Shown piece by piece: positions 41,463-51,174 of a stretch of DNA of 64,000 nt. The stretch spans positions 186,001 to 250,000 of the forward strand of contig CAVTES010000004.1 of the NCBI GenBank assembly GCA_963733885.1. The letters run 5' to 3'. Below the pieces are notes generated by a model that did not search any database, was not told where the DNA came from, and saw nothing but the letters and a program-made list of their open reading frames with translations. Made by a program: the position numbers and the translations under genes. The stretch comes from JACVRW01 sp963733885 (lineage in GTDB: Bacteria > Actinomycetota > Thermoleophilia > Solirubrobacterales > Thermoleophilaceae). Position 1 is the first letter of the stretch; the number at the start of each line of letters is the position of its first letter.

Positions 41463-42939
41463 CCGGCTCCACCGCCTCACCCTCGTAGTACGGCGGCAGG
41501 CCGCCGATCGTCTCCACGAGGCGCGCGTGGAGCTCCTCGTGGGCGTCGCGGTTCTCGTCCGCCACGTTCACGACCTCGGCCGGGTCGAGCGTCAGGTCGT
41601 AGAGCTCGCGGTCGTCGCCGCGGTTGTCGGCGATGTACGACCAGTGGTCGGTGCGCACGAAGAAGTGGTTGAAGTAGCCCCCGTAGGCGAACGGGCGCTC
41701 CCCGGGCGCCTCGCCGTCGAACAGCGGCGAGAGGTCGACCCCGTCCATGCCCCGCGGCGCCGGCACGCCGGCCAGCGACAGCAGCGTCGGCGCGATGTCG
41801 TGGGTCGACGCGAACCACGGGCTGGTCTCCCCCGCGCCGCGGCCGTCCGGGTGGACGATCACGCACGGCACCTGGATCAGCTCGGGATGCAGCTCCTGGG
41901 CGATCTTGCCGGTCCAGCCACGGTCGCCCAGCAGGATGCCGTGGTCGCTCAGGAACACGATCGCGGTGTTTTCCTGAAGCCCCCGCTCCCGGAACTGGTC
42001 GAGGAAGTCGCCGAGCCACTTGTCGGTGATCGTCAGCGCGGCCCCGTACACGGCGCGCATCTGCCGCAGCTCGTCCTCCTCGAGGTAGCTCTCCCAGCGC
42101 GTGTAGCGGGCGGTGCCCGGGTTCGGCCCGGTGTAGCCGGGCTGCGAGTAGAGATCGATGTACTCCTGCGTCGGGCTCCACGGCTCGTGCGGGTCGAACG
42201 AGTCGACGACCAGCGCGAATGGCTGTTTGCCCGCCGCCTCGTCGAGCAGCTTCGCGGCCTCCCCGAACACCCGCGCCGCGTTCGACTGCGAGTCGTCCTC
42301 GCCGTAACCGGTGTTGGCGAGGTACTTGCGCATGCCCTCGACGTAGCGGTCGTCTCCGCTCAGCCCCTCGGGGAGCCAGCGGCTCAGCTGGTCGTCGGTG
42401 ACGGTGTCGGGATCCGCCCGGAAGCCGCTGTGGCCCACCACCGAGACGTAGCGGTCGAAGCTCAGCCGGAACGGCCGCCAGGAGCGGGTGAAGCCGACGA
42501 AGGGGTTGTCGCTCACCGAGGCGGTCCAGTAGCCGGCCCGGCGCAGCCTGCTCGTGAAGGTCGTGCCCACGTCCTCGATCGGCGCCGCGCCGGGCCCGCG
42601 GCCGAGGTCGGGCGCGCGCTCCCAGCCCCGGAAGGGGAACACGCGGCGCCCGGTGAAGATCGTGCGCCGGGCCGGCACGGTCGGCATTGCCTCGGGGAAG
42701 AACCGGTTGAAGCGGATGCCGTCACCCGCCAGCGAGTCGATGTTCGGCGTCTGGATCTGGGGCGAGCCGTAGCAGCCGACGAAGTCGGGGCGCACGGAGT
42801 CGATGATCAGCAGCAGCACGTTCATCCGGTCGGAGGACGACCCGGAGGAGGACGACGTGGAGCACGCCGAGGCGCCGAGCGCGGCGGCGCTCGCCGCGGC
42901 CCCCACGAAGCCCCGGCGAGTCAGTCGGGACGGCGGCAT
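41452..42939 (-). CDS. Tat-exported lipoprotein of the sulfatase/alkaline phosphatase fold with Thr nucleophile
   Basis: 495 residues. The N-terminus has a twin-arginine motif (LTRRGFVG, residues 6-13) and lipobox LGASAC (Cys26), then a Ser/Gly linker. The sulfatase fold follows: metal-site Asp47 in LLIIDSVRPD, MPTVPARRTIFTGRR at 85-99, and FLSDHGILLGDRGW. In real sulfatases the pattern is C/S-x-P-S-R; here it is T87-V-P-A-R91, so no formylglycine can form and a Thr would act as nucleophile, as in phospho-transferring relatives. A phosphodiesterase or phosphotransferase role at the cell surface is plausible. Confidence 0.82.
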   Translation of the reverse strand: MPPSRLTRRGFVGAAASAAALGASACSTSSSSGSSSDRMNVLLLIIDSVRPDFVGCYGSPQIQTPNIDSLAGDGIRFNRFFPEAMPTVPARRTIFTGRRVFPFRGWERAPDLGRGPGAAPIEDVGTTFTSRLRRAGYWTASVSDNPFVGFTRSWRPFRLSFDRYVSVVGHSGFRADPDTVTDDQLSRWLPEGLSGDDRYVEGMRKYLANTGYGEDDSQSNAARVFGEAAKLLDEAAGKQPFALVVDSFDPHEPWSPTQEYIDLYSQPGYTGPNPGTARYTRWESYLEEDELRQMRAVYGAALTITDKWLGDFLDQFRERGLQENTAIVFLSDHGILLGDRGWTGKIAQELHPELIQVPCVIVHPDGRGAGETSPWFASTHDIAPTLLSLAGVPAPRGMDGVDLSPLFDGEAPGERPFAYGGYFNHFFVRTDHWSYIADNRGDDRELYDLTLDPAEVVNVADENRDAHEELHARLVETIGGLPPYYEGEAVEPVKR

Positions 42940-43337
42940 CAGGCCGGGACTGCCTGCTTGATGTAGTCGATGATCCCCTGCACCGGCGCCCCCGGGGTGA
43001 AGACCTCCGCCACGCCCAGCTGCTTCAGCTCGGGGATGTCGTCGTTCGGGATCGTCCCGCCCACCACCAGCACGACGTCCTCGGCACCCTCGCTCTTCAG
43101 AAGCTCGGCGATCCGCGGCACGAGGGTCATGTGAGCCCCCGACAGGATCGACAGCCCCACCGCGTCGGCGTCCTCCTGGAGCACGGTCTCCACGATCTGC
43201 TCCGGCGTCTGGTGCAGACCGGTGTAGATCACCTCCATTCCGGCATCGCGAAGCGCCCGGGCGATGATCTTCGCACCGCGGTCATGCCCGTCGAGGCCGG
43301 GCTTGGCCACGACGACCCGGATCTTGCGCGCGTTCAC
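42939..43337 (-). CDS. icmB: B12-binding small subunit of isobutyryl-CoA mutase (IcmB-like)
   Basis: 132 residues: the cobalamin-binding domain with DGHDRG (the His that ligates cobalt after base-off binding), a Rossmann-like fold with GLSILSGAH and VVVGGTIPNDD. Size and separate coding match the IcmB subunit of Icm-type mutases. Encoded two genes downstream of the large subunit, with a cupredoxin gene between them. Shares one base with the next start (TGATG). Confidence 0.88.
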   Translation of the reverse strand: MNARKIRVVVAKPGLDGHDRGAKIIARALRDAGMEVIYTGLHQTPEQIVETVLQEDADAVGLSILSGAHMTLVPRIAELLKSEGAEDVVLVVGGTIPNDDIPELKQLGVAEVFTPGAPVQGIIDYIKQAVPA

Positions 43338-43347
43338 GCGCCGGAGA

Positions 43348-44286
43348 CTATCCGGCGCTCCCGGCGCGACGGCGCAGCCACACGCCGAGCGCGAGCGTCA
43401 TGAGACCGAGCACGGCCAGCCCTCCAGTGTCGCGGCCGGTGGCCGGAAGGGCCGCGCCGGAGGAGTCGTCTGAGGTGTCGGTGTCGCTCTCGGCGGCGCC
43501 GGAGTCGGTCCCGCCGGACTCGTCGCCGGCCTCCCCGCCCGTGTCGCCGGCTCCGCCGCCCGTGTCGTCGCCGCTGCTTGCCGCGCGCACGGTCACGGTG
43601 CCCTGCATGTTCGGGTGCGGCGTGCAGAAGTAGCTGAAGGTGCCGGCCTGGTCGAAAGTGTGCGAGCGGCTCTGGCCCGCGTCGAAGATCCCGGTGTCGA
43701 ACTCGCCGTCGTCGGCGGTGGCGGAGTGCGCGGTGGGACCGTCGTTGTTCCAGGTGACGGTGTCACCCACGTCGATCGTGACCGAGGCCGGCGCGAACTG
43801 GAAGTCGCGGATGGTCACCGTCGTGTCGGCGGCAGCGGTGGCTTGCGGCGCGCGGCCTGAGCGGCGCCGCTTGCGATCGGCGGGGGCGGCCACCGCGCCA
43901 TCGTCCGCTGCGGGGACGGCTGCCGCGGCCTGCTCCGGAGCAGGCGCCGCCGCCGGGGCGGACTCGCCGGAGGCGGGCTGACCGGGGGCGGGCGCAGCGG
44001 GGGCCGGGGCGGTCGGCTGCGGGGCGGCGTTCGAGTCCGGCGAACGTAGGGCGGCCTCCGGCGGAGCGGCCCCCTCCGGAGCGGCCTCCGGCGGAGCGGC
44101 CCCCTCCGGAGCGGCCTCCGGCGGAGCGGCCCCCGGTGTGGTGCCGGGCGAACCCGCCTCCGGCGGGACGGCCGTCTCGGCCGGCACTGCGTCCGTCGGC
44201 GGCTCCTGCGAAGCCGATAGCGGCGTCACCAGCACGAGCGCGGCGATCACCGCATAGAGCATCGCAATCCCTGCCAGGCGCGTCAT
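43348..44286 (-). CDS. Cell-surface cupredoxin with Ala/Pro repeat region and LPATG-type C-terminus
   Basis: 312 residues. Signal peptide (about 1-25), an Ala/Pro/Glu low-complexity stalk (to about 145) including a tandem repeat, then a plastocyanin-like domain (TVTIRDFQFAPASVTIDVGDTVTWNN). The type-1 copper ligands appear in AHSA and in FCTPHPNMQG (His, Cys, His, Met). After a Gly/Asp/Ser linker comes LPATG, a membrane helix and RRR, the sortase-anchoring arrangement. Likely a surface copper electron-transfer or copper-binding protein. Confidence 0.85.
   Translation of the reverse strand: MTRLAGIAMLYAVIAALVLVTPLSASQEPPTDAVPAETAVPPEAGSPGTTPGAAPPEAAPEGAAPPEAAPEGAAPPEAALRSPDSNAAPQPTAPAPAAPAPGQPASGESAPAAAPAPEQAAAAVPAADDGAVAAPADRKRRRSGRAPQATAAADTTVTIRDFQFAPASVTIDVGDTVTWNNDGPTAHSATADDGEFDTGIFDAGQSRSHTFDQAGTFSYFCTPHPNMQGTVTVRAASSGDDTGGGAGDTGGEAGDESGGTDSGAAESDTDTSDDSSGAALPATGRDTGGLAVLGLMTLALGVWLRRRAGSAG
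44051..44131. repeat. 30-bp tandem repeat (about 2.7 copies) in the cupredoxin stalk
   Basis: Identical 30-base units start at 44051 and 44081, with a 21-base partial at 44111. They encode repeated APPEAAPEGA on the minus strand. Because the unit is a multiple of three, copy-number change keeps the frame, so stalk length may vary between strains. Confidence 0.85.
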
Positions 44287-44346
44287 GCGGGCATCAGCCT
44301 ACCTATACGCAGGCGCCCTCAAAAAGGTTCGAGGGCTACGGCCGAG

Positions 44347-45996
44347 TCAGAAGACCGGCGTCTCGGTGTAGGTGCCGAAGACGCGCTGCAGCGACTCCAC
44401 GATCTCGCCCTCGGTGCAGTGTGCGCGGGCGCCGTCGAGCAGGGGCTCCATCAGGTTGCTGCCGGCTGCGGCGGACTGGCGAAGCTCCTCGAGGGCGGAC
44501 TCGGCGGCGGCGGCATCGCGGCCTGTGCGGACCGCCTGGACGCGGCCGATCTGCTTGCGCTCGAGCTCGGGCGGGATCCTGAGGATCTCGAGCTGGCGCT
44601 CGTCGTGCTGCTCGTAGCGGTTGACGCCGACCACGACCCGCTGGCCTCGCTCGATCTCCTCCTGCAGCCGGAAGCTCGCCTCGGCGATCTCGCGCTGGGG
44701 GTACGTTTGCTCGATCGCGGCGACCATCCCGCCCAGCTCGTCGATCTTCGAGAAGTAGCCGTAGGCGGCCTCCTCCATCCTGTCGGTCAGCGCCTCCACG
44801 AAGTACGAGCCGCCCAGCGGGTCGATCGTGTTCGCCACCCCCGTCTCGTGCGCCAGGATCTGCTGCGTCCGGAGCGCCACCCGGACCGCCCCCTCGGTCG
44901 GCAGTGCCAGCGCCTCGTCGAAGCTGTTCGTGTGCAGCGACTGGGTGCCGCCCAGCACGGCCGACAGCGCCTCCGTCGTGGTCCTGACCACGTTGTTGAG
45001 CGGCTGCTGCGCCGTCAGGCTGACACCAGCGGTCTGGCTGTGGAACCGCATCAGGAGCGAGCGCTCGTCCCGTGCCCCGTACGTGTCGCGCAGCTCGCGC
45101 GCCCAGATCCGGCGGGCCGCCCGGTACTTGGCGATCTCCTCGAAGAAGTCGATGTGCGCGTTGAAGAAGAAGCTCAGGCGCGGTGCGAACTCATCGACGT
45201 CGAGCCCGCGCTCGAGCGCCCGCTCGACGTAGGTCAAGCCGTCCTTCAGCGTGAATGCGAGCTCCTGCTGGGCCGTCGAGCCCGCCTCGCGGATGTGGTA
45301 GCCGCTGATGCTGATCGGATGCCAGCGCGGCATCCGCCGCGCGCAGAACTCGACCATGTCGGTCACGAGCCGCATCGCCGGCTCGATCGGGAAACACCAC
45401 TCCTTCTGGGCGATGTACTCCTTCAGGATGTCGGTCTGGATCGTGCCGGCCAGCCGCTCCGGCGGAACGCCCTGGCGCTCCGCCGCGACCACGTAGAACG
45501 CCAGCATCACCGCCGCCGGCGCGTTGATGGTCATCGAGGTGGAGACCTCGCCCAGCGGAATGCCGGCGAACAGCGTCTCCATGTCGTCGAGCGTGTCGAC
45601 CGCCACGCCCTCCCTGCCCACCTCGCCCTCGCTGCGCGGATGGTCGGAGTCGTGCCCCATCAGCGACGGCATGTCGAACGCCGTCGACAACCCGGTCTGA
45701 CCGTGATCGAGCAGGTAGCGGAAGCGCTCGTTCGTCTCCTCCGCAGTCCCGAACCCCGCGAACTGGCGCATCGTCCACAGGCGCCCCCGATACATCGACG
45801 GGTACACGCCGCGGGTGAACGGGAACTCGCCCGGAAGCCCGATCTCGTCCAGGTCGGGCAGGTCCGCCGCCGTGTACAGCGGCTCGACCGGCTCGCCGCT
45901 CAGCGACGTGAACAACGCATCGCGCTGCGCCGTCCGCGCGAACTTCTCGCGAAACCAGCGCTCGGCGTCGGTGAGCGGACGGGGAGTGGCGGCCAC
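44347..45996 (-). CDS. icmA: Isobutyryl-CoA mutase large subunit (IcmA-type)
   Basis: 549-residue acyl-CoA mutase catalytic subunit using adenosylcobalamin; no B12 domain is fused. GTG start at 45996. At the two positions that set substrate choice it has Phe79 (RLWTMRQFAGF) and Gln197 (IAQKEW), the pair seen in isobutyryl-CoA mutase, where methylmalonyl-CoA mutase has Tyr and Arg. SISISGYHIREAG holds the active-site His. The reaction is isobutyryl-CoA to n-butyryl-CoA, linking valine breakdown to beta-oxidation. The long upstream open frame lies inside the glycosidase gene and is not used. Confidence 0.88.
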   Translation of the reverse strand: MAATPRPLTDAERWFREKFARTAQRDALFTSLSGEPVEPLYTAADLPDLDEIGLPGEFPFTRGVYPSMYRGRLWTMRQFAGFGTAEETNERFRYLLDHGQTGLSTAFDMPSLMGHDSDHPRSEGEVGREGVAVDTLDDMETLFAGIPLGEVSTSMTINAPAAVMLAFYVVAAERQGVPPERLAGTIQTDILKEYIAQKEWCFPIEPAMRLVTDMVEFCARRMPRWHPISISGYHIREAGSTAQQELAFTLKDGLTYVERALERGLDVDEFAPRLSFFFNAHIDFFEEIAKYRAARRIWARELRDTYGARDERSLLMRFHSQTAGVSLTAQQPLNNVVRTTTEALSAVLGGTQSLHTNSFDEALALPTEGAVRVALRTQQILAHETGVANTIDPLGGSYFVEALTDRMEEAAYGYFSKIDELGGMVAAIEQTYPQREIAEASFRLQEEIERGQRVVVGVNRYEQHDERQLEILRIPPELERKQIGRVQAVRTGRDAAAAESALEELRQSAAAGSNLMEPLLDGARAHCTEGEIVESLQRVFGTYTETPVF

Positions 45997-46030
45997 GAAA
46001 GGGAAGGGTATCCCGCGGGCCGAGCGGGTC

Positions 46031-47404
46031 CTACGCCACCGCTTCGCCGCTTCCCGAGGCGGCCGCCCCCGCGCCCAGCTCCCGGAGGCATAGCGCCGCC
46101 GTCCAGGCGAAGTCCCGGGCGCCCAGGCCACGGCCCGAGTCCGGCACAAAGTACTCGCGCATTCCGCCGCCCTCGATCGCCTCCATCATGCGGAAGCGGA
46201 GCTTGGCGGCCGAAACCGCGTCGCCGTAGCCCTCCAGGGCGAGCGCGCAGAGCCAAGTCACGTTCGTCCACACCGGGCCGCGCCAGTAGTTGCGAGGCGA
46301 GCGCTCCGGGTGCTCCCGGTCGAGCGAGCGCACACAGTACGGGGAGGCGAGCGGCCCGTCGGTCACTAGCTCGCGTACCGCGTCCACGTGCTCGCCCCCG
46401 AGCCCCGGGGCGAGCAGCGCCAGCGCCGACCCCGCGCTCGTGACCTCGAGCGTCCGCTCGTCAACCATGTCGAGGGGCCGGATCAGCCCGTCCGAGTCCG
46501 CGCGCGAGCGCAACGCGCCCGCCACCCGCTCTGACGCGGCGCGGCTCTCCTCGGCGATCCGCCCCTCTCCCAGCTTGTCGGCCAGCCACGCCAGGTCGGC
46601 GCAGGCGCGCGCCAGTATCGCCGAGAAGCCCGGGTCCAGCACCCGGAATGCGCCGCCGCGGGCGAGCCTCGACTGCGCCCAGTCGACCATGGTGCCGCGC
46701 CTGACGAGCGTCAGGAACCGGCGGTAGTGCTCGTCGCTCGGGCGCTCGGCCGCGTCGACCGAATGGGTGTCGCGGCGGTGCACGACCGTGACCTCGGGCA
46801 GCACGCGCCAAAGCGGCGCGTCCCACTCCACGGCGTTGTCGCGGCCCGACTCCCACGGGTGGATCAGCACCGGCTCGCCCGTGCCCCGCGGGTCGCGCTC
46901 CTCGAGCAGGAAGCGATGCCAGCCGAGCAGCGGCGTCAGCAGTTCGCGTGCGCGGGTCTCGTCCGGATGGCTCTCGAACAGGAGCCGCATGCAGGTGGCG
47001 GCGACCGGGGGCTGCGTGATCCCCGAGATCCGCCGGCCGTCCACGGCGAGGCGGCGGCCCCACCAGCGCGGACCGGGCAGGTAGCGGGCGTATGGGCGCA
47101 CCACGGTCGTCAGGGCGCCGCGCAGGCGCCCGTTCACCCGGTCGGGGACGCGGGTGTGGAACGCGATGTGAGGGATCATCCCCTGCCGGTCGCGGGCGCC
47201 CGCGAGCGTCTCGAGCTCACGCCAGGCGCGCGCCGGGTCGAGCTCGGCCCACCCGAGCGCGGCGAGCGCCGAGTCCCAGTTCCACTGGTGCGGGTAGGTG
47301 GCGCGCGAGGGCACCGTGTAGCCGCCATTGTCGTTCGCGCGCAGCACGTTCTCGGCGCTCGTGCGCAGATCTGTGGCGGGGAACTTGATCATCTTGCCCG
47401 GCAT
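46031..47404 (-). CDS. MGH1-type (GH63-like) glycoside hydrolase
   Basis: 457-residue predicted (alpha/alpha)6-barrel enzyme. N-terminal TYPHQWNWDSALAALGWAELD with the conserved Trp/Asp, HPWESGRDNAVEWD in the middle and SPRNYWRGPVWTNVTWLCALALEGYG near the end are typical of the MGH1-like domain found in glucosylglycerate and mannosylglycerate hydrolases. No signal peptide, so probably cytoplasmic, acting on a compatible solute or short glycan. Ends 34 bases before icmA. Confidence 0.82.
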   Translation of the reverse strand: MPGKMIKFPATDLRTSAENVLRANDNGGYTVPSRATYPHQWNWDSALAALGWAELDPARAWRELETLAGARDRQGMIPHIAFHTRVPDRVNGRLRGALTTVVRPYARYLPGPRWWGRRLAVDGRRISGITQPPVAATCMRLLFESHPDETRARELLTPLLGWHRFLLEERDPRGTGEPVLIHPWESGRDNAVEWDAPLWRVLPEVTVVHRRDTHSVDAAERPSDEHYRRFLTLVRRGTMVDWAQSRLARGGAFRVLDPGFSAILARACADLAWLADKLGEGRIAEESRAASERVAGALRSRADSDGLIRPLDMVDERTLEVTSAGSALALLAPGLGGEHVDAVRELVTDGPLASPYCVRSLDREHPERSPRNYWRGPVWTNVTWLCALALEGYGDAVSAAKLRFRMMEAIEGGGMREYFVPDSGRGLGARDFAWTAALCLRELGAGAAASGSGEAVA

Positions 47405-47436
47405 GGACTACATAGGTACTCGGCCGGAACGGGTGG

Positions 47437-48258
47437 TTACGTGAGGGTTGGAAGCCGGCGCTTGGGCCGGCGCGCCCGGGCGACCGCGTAACCCCCGCCC
47501 CCGCCGAGGAGCGCAATCGCGAGCACTGCGGAGCCGATCTTGAGGATCGGGCCGAGGCGGTCGAAGCGCATGATCCGCCATCCCTCGGAGCGCGCGACCT
47601 TCTCGAGCGCCGTGTCCGGATTGACCGCCACCGGGTTGCCGACGGCCCGCATCATCGGGAGGTCCGACTCCGAGTCCGAGTACGCAAAGGACTCGGCCAG
47701 GTCGATCCCCTCGCGCGCCGCGATCTCGCGGATCGCCTCCGCCTTGCCCTCGCGGTAGGTGAACGGGCCGTCGGGCTGCCCGGTGTAGACCCCGTCGCGC
47801 ACCTCGGAGCGCATGCCTATCCCGCCGTCGAGTACGAGCACGTGGGCGAGCACGTCCGCCAGCTCCTGGGAGGCGGCGGTGATGATGTACGCCGGGCGCC
47901 CCGCGTCCTGGTGGGCGTACGCCTCGTGGAGCACATCCCGATACAGGAGCGGCAAGATGCCCGCGAGCACGTCCGGGCCGAGCCGCTGGAGGTCCACCAC
48001 GCGCTGGCCGGCGATCGCGTCGAGGATGCCCTGCCGCAGGAGGTCGGTGCTCTCGTCCGTGGACCCCCGGATCCTGAACTTCAGGTTCGCCCAGACGCCG
48101 CGAGCGAGCTGGCGCCGGGACAGCATCCCGTTCTTGTACGCCGCGCGCCCGAAGTGAAGCGCGCTCGAGCCCTCGATGAGCGTCTTGTCGAGATCAAAGA
48201 AGGCTGCTCCGCCCTGAGGCGCGCCGGCCTTCGCATCGCTTTGTCCTCGGTCGCTCAC
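47437..48258 (-). CDS. HAD-IB family phosphatase with C-terminal membrane anchor
   Basis: 273 residues. HAD motif I FFDLDKTLIEGSSAL, motif II TAAS and motif III YSDSESDLPMM are intact, like SerB-related lipid or sugar phosphatases. The C-terminus has a hydrophobic helix (GPILKIGSAVLAIALL) and a basic tail, anchoring the enzyme to the membrane. Probably co-transcribed with the upstream thiolase and downstream glycosidase. Confidence 0.85.
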   Translation of the reverse strand: MSDRGQSDAKAGAPQGGAAFFDLDKTLIEGSSALHFGRAAYKNGMLSRRQLARGVWANLKFRIRGSTDESTDLLRQGILDAIAGQRVVDLQRLGPDVLAGILPLLYRDVLHEAYAHQDAGRPAYIITAASQELADVLAHVLVLDGGIGMRSEVRDGVYTGQPDGPFTYREGKAEAIREIAAREGIDLAESFAYSDSESDLPMMRAVGNPVAVNPDTALEKVARSEGWRIMRFDRLGPILKIGSAVLAIALLGGGGGYAVARARRPKRRLPTLT

Positions 48259-48313
48259 GTCCCGAGTCGCACGCTTCGCTCCCTGCGTCCGCGCGCTGCT
48301 CGGCCGGCGGGCC

Positions 48314-49498
<1,185 letters not shown>

Positions 49499-49554
49499 CG
49501 AGTCAAATCTCCTTGTGCACTGAGAGGGATCGAAAACCTTAGACTGCCCGCCCC

Positions 49555-51003
49555 ATGGTGGCCGTGAAAGCCAGGAGGGGCGCGCCGGAGGACACGGCCG
49601 CCGACACGCGCGTGGTCGCGCTGTTCGAGGGCGAGTCGCTCGACGACGAGCGGCTCCAGCGGCTGGTGGACCTCGGCGAGGCAAAGTCCGGCCTGAAGAA
49701 GGTCGCGCTCGCCCACGAGGACGCCCCCGGCGGCGGCCAGCGGCGCGTTCTGCTCGCGGGCCTCGGGAAGCGCGACGACCTGGACGCCGAGCGCGCCCGG
49801 GTGGCGGCCGCGGCAGCAGCCGCGCGCGCGAAGGAGCTCGGCGCGGTGTCGCTGTCCTGGGCCGCGCCGGACGGCGAGGGCGTGCCCGGTGCGATCGTGG
49901 AGGGCACGCTGCTGAACCTCTACTCGTTCGACCGCTTCAAGTCGTCCGGTGAGGACGAGAACGCCGGCGACAGCCTGGAGTCGCTCGAAGTGGCGGGCGA
50001 CGCCGTGGGCGACGACGAGGTCGACCGCGCTCGGATAGCCGCCGAGGCCGCCAACGCGGCGCGCGACCTCCAGAACCTGCCGGCGAACTTCGCCACTCCG
50101 GCGTTCCTGGCCGATCGCGCGGCGGAGATCGCGGCCGACCACGAGGAGCTCGAGGTGGAGCTGCTCGACCGGGAGGCGATCGTGGCGCGCGGCATGGGCG
50201 CATTCGCCGGGGTGGCTCAGGGCTCGCATACCGAGCCGCGTCTGATCGTGCTGCGCTACCGCCCGGCGAACGCGACCGGGCCGCACCTCGGCTACGTCGG
50301 CAAGGCCGTGACCTTCGACACGGGCGGCATCTCGATCAAGCCCTCGGCGAAGATGCAGGAGATGAAGTTCGACATGTCGGGCGGCGCCGCCGTGATCGAG
50401 TCGACCGGCGCGATCGCCCGGCTGGGGCTGCCGGTCACCCTGACCGCGGTGGTGCCGGCCACGGAGAACATGCCGAGCGGGCACTCCGTCAAGCCGGGCG
50501 ACATCGTGACGGCGATGAACGGCAAGACCATCGAGGTCAACAACACCGACGCCGAGGGGCGCCTGATCCTGGCCGACTCCCTCTGCTACGCGGTCGAGCA
50601 GGGCGCCGAGCGGCTCGTGGACATCGCCACGCTCACCGGCGGGGTGCTGGTCTCGCTCGGCCACACGTATGCGGGCCTCTGGTCGAACGACGACGACTGG
50701 TTCGAGGCCGTGGCCGCCGCCTCCGAGGCGACCGGGGAAATCGGCTGGCGCATGCCGCTCCACTCCGAGTACCTCGAGCTGACCAAGGGCAACTTCGCCG
50801 ACCTGCAGAACGCGTCCGACCAGCGCGTGGCGGTCTCCAACTATGCGGCCGAGTTCCTGCGTCAGTTCGTCGACGAGCGGCCCTGGGTCCACGTGGACAT
50901 CGCCGGAACCGCGTGGGGCATGACGCGCAACTATGTCGGCAAGGGTGCCAGCGGCTTCGGGACCCGCATGCTGATCGAGCTCGCGCGCAGAACGATTTCC
51001 TAG
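49555..51003 (+). CDS. pepA: Leucyl aminopeptidase (M17, PepA)
   Basis: 482 residues. Two-metal site motifs: YVGKAVTFDTGGISIKP (Lys and Asp ligands), NTDAEGRL (signature) and IATLTGG. The first 150 residues are the variable N-terminal domain. Cleaves N-terminal residues from peptides. Divergent from the thiolase gene with a 56-bp spacer. Confidence 0.95.
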   Translation: MVAVKARRGAPEDTAADTRVVALFEGESLDDERLQRLVDLGEAKSGLKKVALAHEDAPGGGQRRVLLAGLGKRDDLDAERARVAAAAAAARAKELGAVSLSWAAPDGEGVPGAIVEGTLLNLYSFDRFKSSGEDENAGDSLESLEVAGDAVGDDEVDRARIAAEAANAARDLQNLPANFATPAFLADRAAEIAADHEELEVELLDREAIVARGMGAFAGVAQGSHTEPRLIVLRYRPANATGPHLGYVGKAVTFDTGGISIKPSAKMQEMKFDMSGGAAVIESTGAIARLGLPVTLTAVVPATENMPSGHSVKPGDIVTAMNGKTIEVNNTDAEGRLILADSLCYAVEQGAERLVDIATLTGGVLVSLGHTYAGLWSNDDDWFEAVAAASEATGEIGWRMPLHSEYLELTKGNFADLQNASDQRVAVSNYAAEFLRQFVDERPWVHVDIAGTAWGMTRNYVGKGASGFGTRMLIELARRTIS

Positions 51004-51048
51004 AGCCTCACAGGCCGCATCCCGTGCGTTCCTCGCGCAGACGCCCCG

Positions 51049-51070
51049 TTGTGTGACGTACGTCACACAA
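51049..51070. promoter_or_regulatory. CRP-type palindrome upstream of the rpf-like genes
   Basis: A perfect 22-bp palindrome with core TGTGA-CGTACG-TCACA (51052-51067), the classic CRP/FNR-family recognition pattern. It is 105 bases ahead of the first rpf-like gene. A possible -10 (TAGTGT at 51095-51100) would put the palindrome centre near -47 relative to the start. The 51004-51174 region otherwise shows only modest hairpin potential and no clear riboswitch. Confidence 0.65.
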
Positions 51071-51174
51071 GGTTTAGCCCTGGCTGCCGATGGCTAGTGT
51101 GATCCGATAGCCGGAAATCGGCCCTGCTTGCGTGCGGGAGGAGACGCGCGAGCTCGGCAAGCCCTGGCGGCGCC

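Noticed and set aside
44315..44336. Terminator after icmA (GCCCTC/GAGGGC)
   Set aside because: Six-base stem with a ten-base loop; the T-run lies inside the loop instead of after the stem, so it is not a convincing terminator.
44347..45996. 2-hydroxyisobutyryl-CoA mutase as the identity of the B12 mutase
   Set aside because: That enzyme has Ile at the Phe79 position and an Asp in the GLSxxFD region; here the residues are Phe and Ala (GLSTAFD).
44419..46443. 674-residue rightward open frame opposite the mutase
   Set aside because: Antisense of icmA and the glycosidase gene; composition is Arg/Leu/Gly-rich without any recognisable domain.
51004..51174. c-di-AMP (ydaO-type) riboswitch before the rpf-like genes
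   Set aside because: Such riboswitches are known upstream of rpf genes in actinobacteria, but I could not match the conserved ydaO core here; the CRP palindrome is the only clear element.
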